Below the pieces are notes generated by a model, which saw only the letters and a list, made by a program, of their open reading frames with translations, did not search any database and was not told where the DNA came from. Shown here piece by piece: positions 18,844 to 26,810 of a stretch of 64,000 nucleotides of DNA (its first letter is position 1; every line of letters begins with the position of its first letter). The stretch covers positions 186,001-250,000 of the forward strand of contig NZ_JAJBZH010000004.1 of the NCBI RefSeq assembly GCF_020551945.1. Reading direction: 5' to 3'. Origin of the DNA: Cellulosimicrobium marinum (GTDB lineage Bacteria; Actinomycetota; Actinomycetes; Actinomycetales; Cellulomonadaceae). The translations under genes and the position numbers were made by a program.

Positions 18844-18894
18844 ATTCTTCCGCAGGGAACCGGCCCGGTGGGTATGTCCGCACGGATATCACCC
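18844..18894 (-). promoter_or_regulatory. Leaderless promoter with CGGGTGA(T) box for the 18836-12148 operon
   Basis: On the minus strand CCGGGTGATATCC has GGGTGAT starting at 18894, exactly 45 bases before the AAGAAT -10 box (18849 to 18844). The GTG start codon at 18836 is 7 bases past the -10 box, so the mRNA is probably leaderless. No -35 resemblance is seen. Confidence 0.6.
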
Positions 18895-18940
18895 GGTCGA
18901 GACGGCACGGATCGTGCCGGTCGGGGGAGATCGCGCGAAT

Positions 18941-18985
18941 TCCACCCGCTCAGCCCCTTCCCGCAGGGCCGAGGGTGAGTAAGTT
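18941..18985 (+). promoter_or_regulatory. Promoter with one-mismatch box for the 19022-22178 operon
   Basis: TCCACCC at 18941-18947 differs by one base from TTCACCC and lies 39 bases before a TAAGTT -10 box at 18980-18985. It shares the intergenic region with the leaderless promoter of the divergent operon, each operon having its own box. Confidence 0.5.
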
Positions 18986-19021
18986 CGGACCCGTCGTAGC
19001 GGACCAGCGGAGGGGACAGGC

Positions 19022-20065
19022 GTGCGCGTGCTCGTGGACGGGGACCGGGGCTACGTGGGAGCGGTGCTCGTACCGTTCCTGCAGGCGGCGGGGCACGAGG
19101 TGGTCGGCCTCGACGTGGGGTGGTACGACGGGTGCGACTTCGGGCCGCCCGTCACGGGGTACGAGCAGCGCACCGGGGACATCCGCGACGTGCGCCCTCA
19201 GGACCTCGAGGGGTTCGACGCCGTCGTGCACCTCGCGGCGATCTCCAACGACCCCCTCGGCCACCTCAACCCCGAGGCGACCTACGCCGTGAACGCCCAC
19301 GGCGCGGTGCACATGGCCCGCGCCGCGAAGGACGCCGGCGTCCCGCGGTTCCTCTTCTCGTCCTCGTGCTCGCTCTACGGCGCGGGCGGCGACGCCCCCG
19401 TCGCCGAGGACGGCGCGTTCCGGCCCGTCACCCCCTACGGGGAGAGCAAGGTCATGGCCGAGCAGGGCATCTCGGCGCTCGCGGACGACACGTTCTCGCC
19501 GACCTACCTGCGCAACGCCACCGCGTACGGGTCCTCCCCGCGGCTGCGGGCGGACATCGTCGTCAACAACCTCACGGGCACCGCGTTCACGCGCGGCGAG
19601 GTGCGGCTCCAGTCCGACGGCACGCCGTGGCGGCCGCTCGTGCACGTCGAGGACATCGCGCGCGCGTTCCTCGCGGCGCTCGAGGCGCCGCGCGACGTCG
19701 TGCACGACGAGGCGTTCAACGTGGGCCGCGACGAGGACGTCGTGCAGATCCGCACGATCGCCGAGCAGGTCAGCGAGATCACCGGCGCTCCCGTGTCGTT
19801 CGCGGCCGGGGCAGGCCCGGACACGCGCGACTACCGGGTCGACTTCACCAAGATCCGTGGGACGCTCCCCGCCGCCGACCCCGCGTGGACCGTCCCGGAC
19901 GGGATCCGTGAGATCTGGACGCACGCCGGCGAGCGCGACCTCACGGCCGCCGACTTCGAGGGACCGCGGTTCGTGCGGCTGCGGCGCATCGAGGAGCTCG
20001 CCGCCTCCGGTCGCCTCGACGTCGCGACGCTGCGGCTCGACGACGCACCGGCGGTGACCGCATGA
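19022..20065 (+). CDS. NAD-dependent epimerase/dehydratase (extended SDR)
   Basis: A 347-residue nucleotide-sugar SDR. The NAD-binding glycines G7-G10-G13 (GDRGYVG) are intact, followed by SSSCSLYG and the catalytic YGESK at residues 139-143. This could be a 4-epimerase or a 4,6-dehydratase; no separate 4,6-dehydratase is visible in the window, so this is the best candidate for that step. GTG at 19022 with GCGGAGGGG upstream. It is translationally coupled (ATGA) to a sugar C-methyltransferase, and a cytidylyltransferase lies nearby, pointing to a C-methylated CDP-sugar. Confidence 0.88.
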   Translation: MRVLVDGDRGYVGAVLVPFLQAAGHEVVGLDVGWYDGCDFGPPVTGYEQRTGDIRDVRPQDLEGFDAVVHLAAISNDPLGHLNPEATYAVNAHGAVHMARAAKDAGVPRFLFSSSCSLYGAGGDAPVAEDGAFRPVTPYGESKVMAEQGISALADDTFSPTYLRNATAYGSSPRLRADIVVNNLTGTAFTRGEVRLQSDGTPWRPLVHVEDIARAFLAALEAPRDVVHDEAFNVGRDEDVVQIRTIAEQVSEITGAPVSFAAGAGPDTRDYRVDFTKIRGTLPAADPAWTVPDGIREIWTHAGERDLTAADFEGPRFVRLRRIEELAASGRLDVATLRLDDAPAVTA

Positions 20066-21306
20066 CCGTGCGCCGCTGCCGGCTCTGCGACGCCGAGCTC
20101 ACGACGACCTTCGTCGACCTCGGGATGAGCCCGCCCGTGCAGAGCTTCGTGCCCGCCGACCGGGTCGACGAGCCCGAGACCTTCTACCCGCTGCACGTGC
20201 GCGTGTGCGACCGCTGCCTGCTCGTCCAGCTGCCCACGTACGTCCCGGCGGAGGACATCTTCACGGACTACGCGTACTTCTCCTCCTACTCGGACTCGTG
20301 GGTGCGGCACGCCGCGACCTTCGTGGACGACGCCGTGGAACGCCTCGGGCTGGACGCGTCCTCGTTCGTCGTCGAGATCGCGAGCAACGACGGGTACCTC
20401 CTGCAGCACGTCGTGGACCGCGGCATCCGCTGCCTCGGCGTCGAGCCCGCGGCGAACGTCGCCCAGGCCGCGGTGGACCGCGGCGTGCCCACGGAGGTCG
20501 AGTTCCTCGGCGCGGCGACGGGCGCGGCGCTCGCGGGGCGCCACGGCGGGGCCGACCTCGTCGTGGCGAACAACGTCATCGGTCACGTCCCGGACCTGCG
20601 CGACTTCGTCGCCGGACTGCGCGCGCTCGTCGCGGACGACGGCTGGGTCTCGATCGAGATCCCGCACCTGCCCCGGCTCATCGCGGGCAACGAGTTCGAC
20701 ACGATCTACCACGAGCACTTCCAGTACTACACGCTCCTGACCATGCAGCGTGCGCTCGCCGTCGCCGGGCTGGAGGTCGTCGACGTCGAGGAGCTGGGGA
20801 CGCACGGCGGGTCGTTCCGCACGTGGGCACGACCCACGGAGGCCGCCGGTCCGCCGTCCGCGGCGGTCGCCCGCGTCCTCGACGCGGAACGGGCCGCGGG
20901 CCTGCACGAGCTCGCCGGGTACGCCGGGTTCGCCGAACGGGTCCGGCAAGTGCGGGACGACCTCGTCCGGTTCCTCCTCGACCGCTCCGCCGAGGGCGCC
21001 ACCGTGGCGGCCTACGGCGCCGCGGCGAAGGGCAACACGCTGCTCAACTACTGCGGGGTGCGGCCCGACCTGCTCGCGTTCTGCGTCGACCGCAACCCCG
21101 TCAAGCAGGGCACGTTACTGCCGGGGACCCGCATCCCGGTGCTCGCCGAGGAGGCGCTGCGCGAGGCCCGGCCGGACTACGTGCTCGTCGTGCCGTGGAA
21201 CCTGCGCGACGAGATCGTCGACCAGCTCGCCTACGTCGCGCAGTGGGGCGGGAGGCTGGTCGTCGCGCTGCCCCGGCTCGAGGTGCTCGACCCCGTCCCC
21301 GCATGA
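20062..21306 (+). CDS. Sugar C-methyltransferase (Zn-binding, class I SAM-dependent)
   Basis: A 414-residue enzyme of the TylC3/NovU type. Zinc ligands C6/C9 (CRLC) and C49/C52 (CDRC) form the N-terminal module; the SAM motif VVEIASNDGYLL is near residues 104-115; EFDTIYHEHFQYYT and the C-terminal domain (AYGAAAKGNTLLNY) complete the three-domain order of this family. These enzymes methylate carbon 3 (or 5) of 4-keto-6-deoxy nucleotide sugars. Overlaps both neighbours by 4 bases. Product likely a branched sugar of the surface polysaccharide. Confidence 0.92.
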   Translation: MTVRRCRLCDAELTTTFVDLGMSPPVQSFVPADRVDEPETFYPLHVRVCDRCLLVQLPTYVPAEDIFTDYAYFSSYSDSWVRHAATFVDDAVERLGLDASSFVVEIASNDGYLLQHVVDRGIRCLGVEPAANVAQAAVDRGVPTEVEFLGAATGAALAGRHGGADLVVANNVIGHVPDLRDFVAGLRALVADDGWVSIEIPHLPRLIAGNEFDTIYHEHFQYYTLLTMQRALAVAGLEVVDVEELGTHGGSFRTWARPTEAAGPPSAAVARVLDAERAAGLHELAGYAGFAERVRQVRDDLVRFLLDRSAEGATVAAYGAAAKGNTLLNYCGVRPDLLAFCVDRNPVKQGTLLPGTRIPVLAEEALREARPDYVLVVPWNLRDEIVDQLAYVAQWGGRLVVALPRLEVLDPVPA

Positions 21307-22178
21307 GCGCCGCGCCGCGCGTCAGCGTCTGCCTCCCCGTGTACAACGGCGAGCGCTACCTCGACGAGACCCTCCGCTCGGTCCGGGAGCAGACGTTCGC
21401 CGACCTGGAGGTGGTGCTGAACGACAACGCCTCGACGGACGGCACGCAGGAGATCTGCCGCGCGCACGCCGCCGAGGACCCGCGCGTCCGGTACGTGCGG
21501 CACGACGTGAACCGCGGCGGCCTGTGGAACTTCAACGACGCGATGCGCCGCGCGCGGGGCGCGACGGTCAAGCTCGCGGCCGCGGACGACGTCCTGCGGC
21601 CGCGGTTCCTCGAGACCTGCGTCGACGCCCTGCACGACGGCGGCGAGGGCGTGGTCCTCGCCTACCCCCGGACGCAGATCATCGACGGGGAGGGGCGCGT
21701 CACCGAGGACCTCCACGACGACGGGCTGCACGGCGACCGGCCGACCCCGCACGAGCGGATCACGGAGTTCCTGCGCGCGCAGGCCGCGCACCTCGTGTTC
21801 GGCCTGTACCGGGCCGACGTGCTGCGCACGACCCGCGGGCTGCGCCCCACCATCGGCAACGACGTGGTCCTGCTCACCGAGATGGCGTGCCGGGGGCGGT
21901 TCGCGCTGGTGCCCGAACAGCTCTTCCTCCAGCGTCGGCACGCCACGCAGTACTCCGCCCAGGGCGCACGGCAGGTGCAGTTCCACGCCCCAGGCAAGGA
22001 CGTCCGTTTCGACTTCCCGCACGCGCGCCTCGCGGGCCAGCTGTGGTCCGCCGTGACCTCGTCGCACCTGCCGCCCGCGGAGACGGGCCGCTCGCTCGCC
22101 GCGGTCACGACGAGCTGGGTGCTCCCGCGCTGGCGCGGCGTGGCGGGCGACGTGCGCCGCGCGGTCACCGGCCGCTGA
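21303..22178 (+). CDS. GT2-family glycosyltransferase
   Basis: A 291-residue GT-A enzyme: VSVCLPVYNGERYLDETL at the start, NDNASTDGT, and the acidic metal-binding segment AAADD near residue 95. No membrane helices. The ATG overlaps the C-methyltransferase stop by 4 bases, so this enzyme may transfer the branched sugar made by its operon partners; that is inference. Confidence 0.88.
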   Translation: MSAAPRVSVCLPVYNGERYLDETLRSVREQTFADLEVVLNDNASTDGTQEICRAHAAEDPRVRYVRHDVNRGGLWNFNDAMRRARGATVKLAAADDVLRPRFLETCVDALHDGGEGVVLAYPRTQIIDGEGRVTEDLHDDGLHGDRPTPHERITEFLRAQAAHLVFGLYRADVLRTTRGLRPTIGNDVVLLTEMACRGRFALVPEQLFLQRRHATQYSAQGARQVQFHAPGKDVRFDFPHARLAGQLWSAVTSSHLPPAETGRSLAAVTTSWVLPRWRGVAGDVRRAVTGR

Positions 22179-22204
22179 CGTCGCCGGTCGCTGATGTCGC
22201 CGGT
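22173..22204. repeat. 16-bp tandem repeat between convergent genes
   Basis: Two copies of CGCTGANGTCGCCGGT in direct tandem with one mismatch, starting inside the stop region of the GT2 gene. The rest of the 57-base convergent gap holds nothing recognisable. Confidence 0.6.
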
Positions 22205-22235
22205 CCCTGACCGCGTCGTCCGGGGCGGGCGGGGA

Positions 22236-23540
22236 TCAGACGGGCGTGGGCAGGGCGTGACGGTCGGCCTGGGCGGCGCGCAGCGCGTCGGCGACCCGTC
22301 CGGGCGGCACGGTGACGTCCGCGTACGTGACCACCTGGTCCCGTGCGACGGGCCGCACGACGGTGCACCCGTGCGCGAGGCCCACCGGCAGGAGCCCGTC
22401 GCGGGCCGTGACGTCCGCCCGCTCGCACTCGCCGAAGTAGTGGTAGCCGCCGAGGTCGTCGAGCACCGTCCCCGGCGCGAGGTCCGTCTTCGCGACCGTG
22501 ACGACGTCGACCGTCGGCGGCCCCGCGGGGTGCAGCGTCGTCTCGCCCAGCAGCACCGCACGCGCGATCGTGTCCGGCACCTCGAAGTGGCACAGGTGGT
22601 ACGGCGTGTAGAACGAGTAGAGCGGCCCCGTGCCGAGCTTGTACAGCTCGAGGTAGTGCTGCTGGCGCGGGTCGTCCATCGCACCGAGCACGTACACGCC
22701 GGGGCCCGGGCGAGCGCCGACGACGTAGTCCACCGCCCCGCCGAGGGCGCGCAGCTCGTCCACGTCGTACATCGTCGTGAGCTCGTCGATGTGCCCGTCG
22801 TGGTCGCGGCCCAGCAGCCCGCGGCGGTGCACCGACATCCCGGTCGCGTTCGCCACGAGCGCCTGCTCCACGTTGACCTTGGTGCCGTCGGCGAAGCTCG
22901 ACACCATGCGCGGGTCCTGGCCCCAGCGCTGTGCGAAGCCCTGCTGCGTCGTCGGGTTGCGGAACCGGTCCTGCAACCCCTTGACGTTCCCGCACACGAG
23001 CGGGGTCAGCCCGATGCGCCGGACGAACCGGTACAGGTTCATCTGGACGCCCGGCTGGTCGCCGTCGCACCCCGTGTAGACCACGCCCGCCTCGGCCGCG
23101 CGGCACGCGAGCTCCCACCCGACCGTCGCGTCGAGCTCGGCGTTCATGAGGACGAGGTGCTTGCCGTGCGCGAACGCGCTCAGCGCCGCGACGGCACCGA
23201 ACTCGACGGCGCCCGTGACGTCGACGACGACGTCCACCTCGTCCGCCGCGGTGACGGCCTCGACGTCCTGCGTGAGCGCCACGCGTCCGGCGCGGGCGGT
23301 GCGGTCCACCTCGGCCGCGGAGCCGACGACGTCGACGTCGTGCACCCCCGCCCACTCGAGCGCCGCGCGCGCCTTGTCGACGTCGCGGCAGTGCACGGCG
23401 GTGACGACCATCCCGGGTGCGGTGCCCATGATCTGCAGGATCAGGGCCTTGCCCATGAACCCGGGCCCGAGCACGCCGACGCGCACGGGCCGTCCCTCGC
23501 GCTCCCGGCCGGCGACGAGGAGGTCGGTGGTGATGGTCAC
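22236..23540 (-). CDS. NAD(P)-binding oxidoreductase with SAF domain (COG4091-like)
   Basis: A 434-residue protein. The N-terminal Rossmann fold has GVLGPGFMGKAL near residues 22-33 and resembles homoserine-dehydrogenase/Gfo-Idh enzymes; the C-terminal part (KTDLAPGTVLD and PVGLAHGCTVV) is a SAF domain. Such proteins are found beside sugar cytidylyltransferase genes, but their reaction is not established to my knowledge. GTG 23540 overlaps the upstream stop (GTGA). Last gene of the operon 25966-22236, so a role in converting the CDP-sugar is likely. Confidence 0.8.
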   Translation of the reverse strand: MTITTDLLVAGREREGRPVRVGVLGPGFMGKALILQIMGTAPGMVVTAVHCRDVDKARAALEWAGVHDVDVVGSAAEVDRTARAGRVALTQDVEAVTAADEVDVVVDVTGAVEFGAVAALSAFAHGKHLVLMNAELDATVGWELACRAAEAGVVYTGCDGDQPGVQMNLYRFVRRIGLTPLVCGNVKGLQDRFRNPTTQQGFAQRWGQDPRMVSSFADGTKVNVEQALVANATGMSVHRRGLLGRDHDGHIDELTTMYDVDELRALGGAVDYVVGARPGPGVYVLGAMDDPRQQHYLELYKLGTGPLYSFYTPYHLCHFEVPDTIARAVLLGETTLHPAGPPTVDVVTVAKTDLAPGTVLDDLGGYHYFGECERADVTARDGLLPVGLAHGCTVVRPVARDQVVTYADVTVPPGRVADALRAAQADRHALPTPV

Positions 23541-24085
23541 GGGGTGGGTCCCTCTCGGTCGGCGAGCAGCGGCCAGGCGGCGTCCTTCGGCGAGACGAGG
23601 CGTACCGGCAGGGGCCACTCGATGCCGAACGCCGGGTCGTCGTGCCGGTAGCCGTCCTCGCCCTCGGGCGCGTACGGGACCGAGCACAGGTAGATCATCT
23701 CGACGTCGTCGGTGAGCGCCTGGTAGCCGTGCGCGACGTGCGGGGGCACGAACAGCGCGCGCCGGTTCGTCGCGGACAGCTCGACCATGACGTGCTCGCC
23801 GAACGTCGGCGAGCCGGGGCGCACGTCGACCGCGACGTCCGCGACGGCGCCTGCGACGCACCGCACGAGCTTGCCCTCGGCGTGCGGGGGCGCGAGCCGG
23901 TGCAGCCCGCGCACGGTGCCCGCGGACCGGTTGTACGACATGCTGGCCTGCGCGACCTGCGAGGTCAGGCCCGCCGCGGCGAACTCGGCGGCGTCGAACG
24001 CGCGCGCGAAGAAGCCGCGGTCGTCGGAGAGCAGGTCGAGGTCGACGACCGTCACGCCCTCGATCGCCGTGGGTGTCAGTCGCAC
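23537..24085 (-). CDS. rfbC: dTDP-4-dehydrorhamnose 3,5-epimerase family protein
   Basis: A 182-residue cupin of RmlC type. The catalytic-histidine segment GTVRGLHRL is near residue 60, DDRGFFAR near residue 21 and EHVMVELSA, VPPHVAHGYQ complete the fold. Genuine RmlC epimerises positions 3 and 5 of 4-keto-6-deoxy hexoses; with a cytidylyltransferase as neighbour the real substrate may be a CDP-sugar. GTG 24085; one base separates it from rfbF. Confidence 0.87.
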   Translation of the reverse strand: MRLTPTAIEGVTVVDLDLLSDDRGFFARAFDAAEFAAAGLTSQVAQASMSYNRSAGTVRGLHRLAPPHAEGKLVRCVAGAVADVAVDVRPGSPTFGEHVMVELSATNRRALFVPPHVAHGYQALTDDVEMIYLCSVPYAPEGEDGYRHDDPAFGIEWPLPVRLVSPKDAAWPLLADREGPTP

Positions 24086-24086
24086 G

Positions 24087-24887
24087 TCAGGCCCACACCT
24101 TCCACGGGGCGTCGCCGGTGTCCCACCGGCGGTTCAGCTCGGTCCAGTCGCGGAACGTGTCCATGCCCATCCAGAACCCGGTGTGCTCGAACACCCCGAG
24201 CTCGCCGTCGCGGGCCAGCTTCTGCAGGGGCCGGTGCTCGAGCATCTCGTCCGGGTCGTCCACGAGGTAGTCGTCGAGGAACGCGCGCTCGAAGAGGAAG
24301 AACCCGCCGTTGACCCAGCCCGTCGCGAGCGTCGGCTTCTCGTTGAACTCCGTCACGGCCTCGCCGGTCACGTGCATCTCGCCGTAGCGGCTGCTCGGGT
24401 GCACCCCGGTGACGGTGCCGACGGTGCCCGCGCGCTCGTGCTGGGCGAGGAGGGCGTCGAGCCGCACGTCCCCGATCCCGTCGCCGTACGTCACCGCGAA
24501 GCGGGGGGCGTCGAGGTAGCGGGCCGCGCGGAAGATGCGCGCCGCGGTCGCGGTCGTGAGGCCCGTCTCCGCGAACGTCACGCACCAGTCCTCCACCTCG
24601 TCCGTGTGGAACACGGCGGGCTCGCCCGTGGAGAGGTCCAGGGTGAAGTCGGCCGTGAGGGTGCGGTAGTTGAGGAAGTACTGCTTGATGAGCTCGGACT
24701 TGTAGCCGAGCAGGAGGACGAACTTGCGGAAGCCGTAGTGGGAGTACGTCTTCATGACGTGCCACAGGATCGGTCGGCCGCCGATGTCCACGAGCGGCTT
24801 CGGGAGGCGTTCGCTCGCCTCGCGCAACCGCGTGCCCATGCCTCCGCAGAGGATGACGACGGGGATGTCTGCCGGGTCGGTGCTCAT
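24087..24887 (-). CDS. rfbF: Glucose-1-phosphate cytidylyltransferase
   Basis: A 266-residue nucleotidyltransferase matching RfbF in length. It has VVILCGGMGTRLRE at residues 10-23, LPKPLVDIGGRPILWH, TYGDGIGDV and FNEKPT; the pattern HYGFRKFVLLLGYKSELIKQYF is characteristic of RfbF rather than RmlA. It makes CDP-glucose, entry point of CDP-deoxyhexose and branched-sugar pathways. The ATG overlaps the acyltransferase stop by 4 bases. A CDP-glucose 4,6-dehydratase (RfbG) is not obvious in the window. Confidence 0.93.
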   Translation of the reverse strand: MSTDPADIPVVILCGGMGTRLREASERLPKPLVDIGGRPILWHVMKTYSHYGFRKFVLLLGYKSELIKQYFLNYRTLTADFTLDLSTGEPAVFHTDEVEDWCVTFAETGLTTATAARIFRAARYLDAPRFAVTYGDGIGDVRLDALLAQHERAGTVGTVTGVHPSSRYGEMHVTGEAVTEFNEKPTLATGWVNGGFFLFERAFLDDYLVDDPDEMLEHRPLQKLARDGELGVFEHTGFWMGMDTFRDWTELNRRWDTGDAPWKVWA

Positions 24888-25966
24888 CTCACGCTCTCTC
24901 CGGGACGGACGTCGCCGGGTTCGGGCGACGGGGACGGGGCGGGCGCCCAGCGGCGCGGGACGGCCCGGGCGGGCCACTCGAACAACCAGCCGACGACGGC
25001 GTACCGGCGCAGCCGGACGAGCGCGTAGCCGACGGCCACGGCGAGCGCGAACGCGCCGAGCACGGTCAGGACGGCGGCACCGGCGGGGAGCACGCCGACG
25101 CCGGCCGCTCCCAGCGCGGCGGCCACCACGACGAACAGGGGGTAATGCGTCACGTACGTGACGACGCTGTGCCGCCCCAGGGTCTCCACGCCGTGCGTGC
25201 GCGGACCGACGACCGCCGTCGTCAGCGCGACGGCACCCAGGACGCCCACGGCGGACGCGAGGGCGAACAGCCCCTCGTGCGTGAACGTGCCCGTCGACAC
25301 CGCGAGGACGCCCGGCAGCGGGGCGAGGCCGATCGCGACCCAGCGTCCGCGACCGGCCGTCACCGCCGCGACGACGCCGGGGGAGCGGGCGAGCGCGTAG
25401 CCGGCGACGAAGAAGGCCCCGAGGTAGAGCAGGGCCTTGGTCCGGCCGTCGGCGGCGGCGTCCATCGGGGTCGAGACCACGACGAGCGCGACCGCGACGA
25501 CGACGAGGAGCCACCGTGGTGCGCGCCGCAGCACCGGCGCCACGGAGAAGTACACGAGGAGGTAGAAGACGAACCACAGGTAGCTCGTCGCGTACCACGT
25601 GCGCGGCTCGAGGAGCGGCCCGGGGGCGCCCCCGACCGCCGCGAGCACCACGACCCACACGACGTACGGCCACAGCAGGGTGCGGGCCTTGCCGAGGTAG
25701 TAGGCCGGGAGCGGCTTGCCGAACGCGCGCGGCAGCAGCATCCCGGACAGCACCATGAGCGCCGGCATGCGGTACGGCGCGAAGAACACGTCGACGGTGT
25801 CCATCCAGCGCGGGGCGCCGACCACGGACCCGACCACCGCCGTGGCGTGGCTCAGCACGACGAGGAGGATGGCCGAGCCCCGCAGGACGTCCATCCACCG
25901 GGCGCGTCCCTGCCCCGTGAGCGGCACGGTTCCCGGCACGACCGTCGCGGGTCGCGTGCTGGTCAT
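24884..25966 (-). CDS. Acyltransferase 3 family membrane protein
   Basis: A 360-residue protein with about 10 membrane helices. It opens with RWMDVLRGSAILLVVLSHA, the conserved N-terminal element of the OafA/YrhL acyltransferase-3 family including the functional histidine. These proteins O-acetylate (or otherwise acylate) lipid-linked sugars. First gene of the minus-strand operon with rfbF, rfbC and the SAF oxidoreductase. ATG 25966 was chosen as the first Met in frame before the family start. Confidence 0.85.
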   Translation of the reverse strand: MTSTRPATVVPGTVPLTGQGRARWMDVLRGSAILLVVLSHATAVVGSVVGAPRWMDTVDVFFAPYRMPALMVLSGMLLPRAFGKPLPAYYLGKARTLLWPYVVWVVVLAAVGGAPGPLLEPRTWYATSYLWFVFYLLVYFSVAPVLRRAPRWLLVVVAVALVVVSTPMDAAADGRTKALLYLGAFFVAGYALARSPGVVAAVTAGRGRWVAIGLAPLPGVLAVSTGTFTHEGLFALASAVGVLGAVALTTAVVGPRTHGVETLGRHSVVTYVTHYPLFVVVAAALGAAGVGVLPAGAAVLTVLGAFALAVAVGYALVRLRRYAVVGWLFEWPARAVPRRWAPAPSPSPEPGDVRPGESVR

Positions 25967-25998
25967 GCCGTCCACCCCCAGTGCCGCGGTCTTCGTGG

Positions 25999-26045
25999 AT
26001 CGTATCGAGGGCCGGACTGCCGCCTGAAGGCCCGCCGCGGGTGAA
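25999..26045 (-). promoter_or_regulatory. Promoter with CGGGTGAA box for the 25966-22236 operon
   Basis: Minus-strand TTCACCC starts at 26045, 41 bases before a TACGAT -10 box (26004 to 25999). A second copy of the box, 41 bases further upstream at 26080-26086, lies in the same orientation and may act on this promoter too. Confidence 0.55.
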
Positions 26046-26079
26046 TCGTGCACGGCCGCGCGCACGCAGCCGGAGCCCC

Positions 26080-26152
26080 GGGTGAAATGTGCGCCGATCG
26101 CCGCTCGCACGTCCACGGTCCCTCGCCCCGGGCCTGGTCCACGGACTACCTT
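26080..26152 (+). promoter_or_regulatory. Promoter of the 26208-29970 operon with distant CGGGTGAA box
   Basis: TACCTT at 26147-26152 is a good -10 box; the nearest forward box (CCGGGTGAAAT, GGGTGAA from 26080) is 67 bases upstream, 22 more than the usual 45, equal to about two helical turns. Assignment to this promoter is therefore less certain. Confidence 0.4.
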
Positions 26153-26207
26153 CGCCCGTAGGCCAGGGAGGCCGGACGACCGCCCAGCGGTCCGGGGAAG
26201 GAGCACC

Positions 26208-26810
26208 GTGGTCGAGGTGGAGCGCGCGCCCGTCGGAACCGGGTCGGGGGACCGCGCGCCGCAGGCGCCGGCGTCGTTCGCCGAGCTGCTGCGGCTCGTC
26301 CGTGAGGACCACCGCATCAACAGCGAGGGTCTGTGGACGCCGGGGTTCTACGCAGTCGCGACGCAGCGCGTCGGTGCCTACGCGGCGTCGCCCGGGTGCC
26401 CGCGACCGCTGCGGGCCGTCCTGCGGCCTGCCGCAGAGCTCGCGTCGATCGTGGTCCGCAACCTCTTCGGCATCCAGCTGCCCCCGACCGTCCGGCTGGG
26501 ACGCCGGGTCCGCATCGCCCACCAGCACGGCATCGTGATCCACCCGCACGCGACCCTCGGGGACGACTGCGTCGTGCGCCAGGGCGTCACCCTGGGCGCG
26601 GGCAGCGACGAGACCGAGGCGTTCCTGCGCCAGGCCCCCGTCGTCGGGGCGCGCGTGTCGCTCGGTGCGGGGTGCGTCGTCGTCGGCGCCGTGCGGATCG
26701 GCGACGACGCGAAGATCGGCCCCAACGCGGTCGTCATGACGCACGTGCCCGCGGGGGCGACGGTGATCGCGCAGCCCCCGCGGGTCATCCGCCCGAGGGC
26801 GTCGTCGTGA
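26208..26810 (+). CDS. Serine-acetyltransferase-like hexapeptide acyltransferase
   Basis: A 200-residue protein with an N-terminal helical domain and a left-handed beta-helix (VRIAHQHGIVIHPHATLGDD, ending in GPNAVVMTHVPAG). The HQHGIVIHPHA segment matches the catalytic region of CysE. Context argues against cysteine synthesis: it is coupled to an FkbH-like protein, an acyl carrier protein and a glycosyltransferase, so it more likely moves an acyl group onto a sugar. GTG 26208 is backed by a GGAAGGAG ribosome-binding site. The upstream open frame is promoter. Confidence 0.82.
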   Translation: MVEVERAPVGTGSGDRAPQAPASFAELLRLVREDHRINSEGLWTPGFYAVATQRVGAYAASPGCPRPLRAVLRPAAELASIVVRNLFGIQLPPTVRLGRRVRIAHQHGIVIHPHATLGDDCVVRQGVTLGAGSDETEAFLRQAPVVGARVSLGAGCVVVGAVRIGDDAKIGPNAVVMTHVPAGATVIAQPPRVIRPRASS

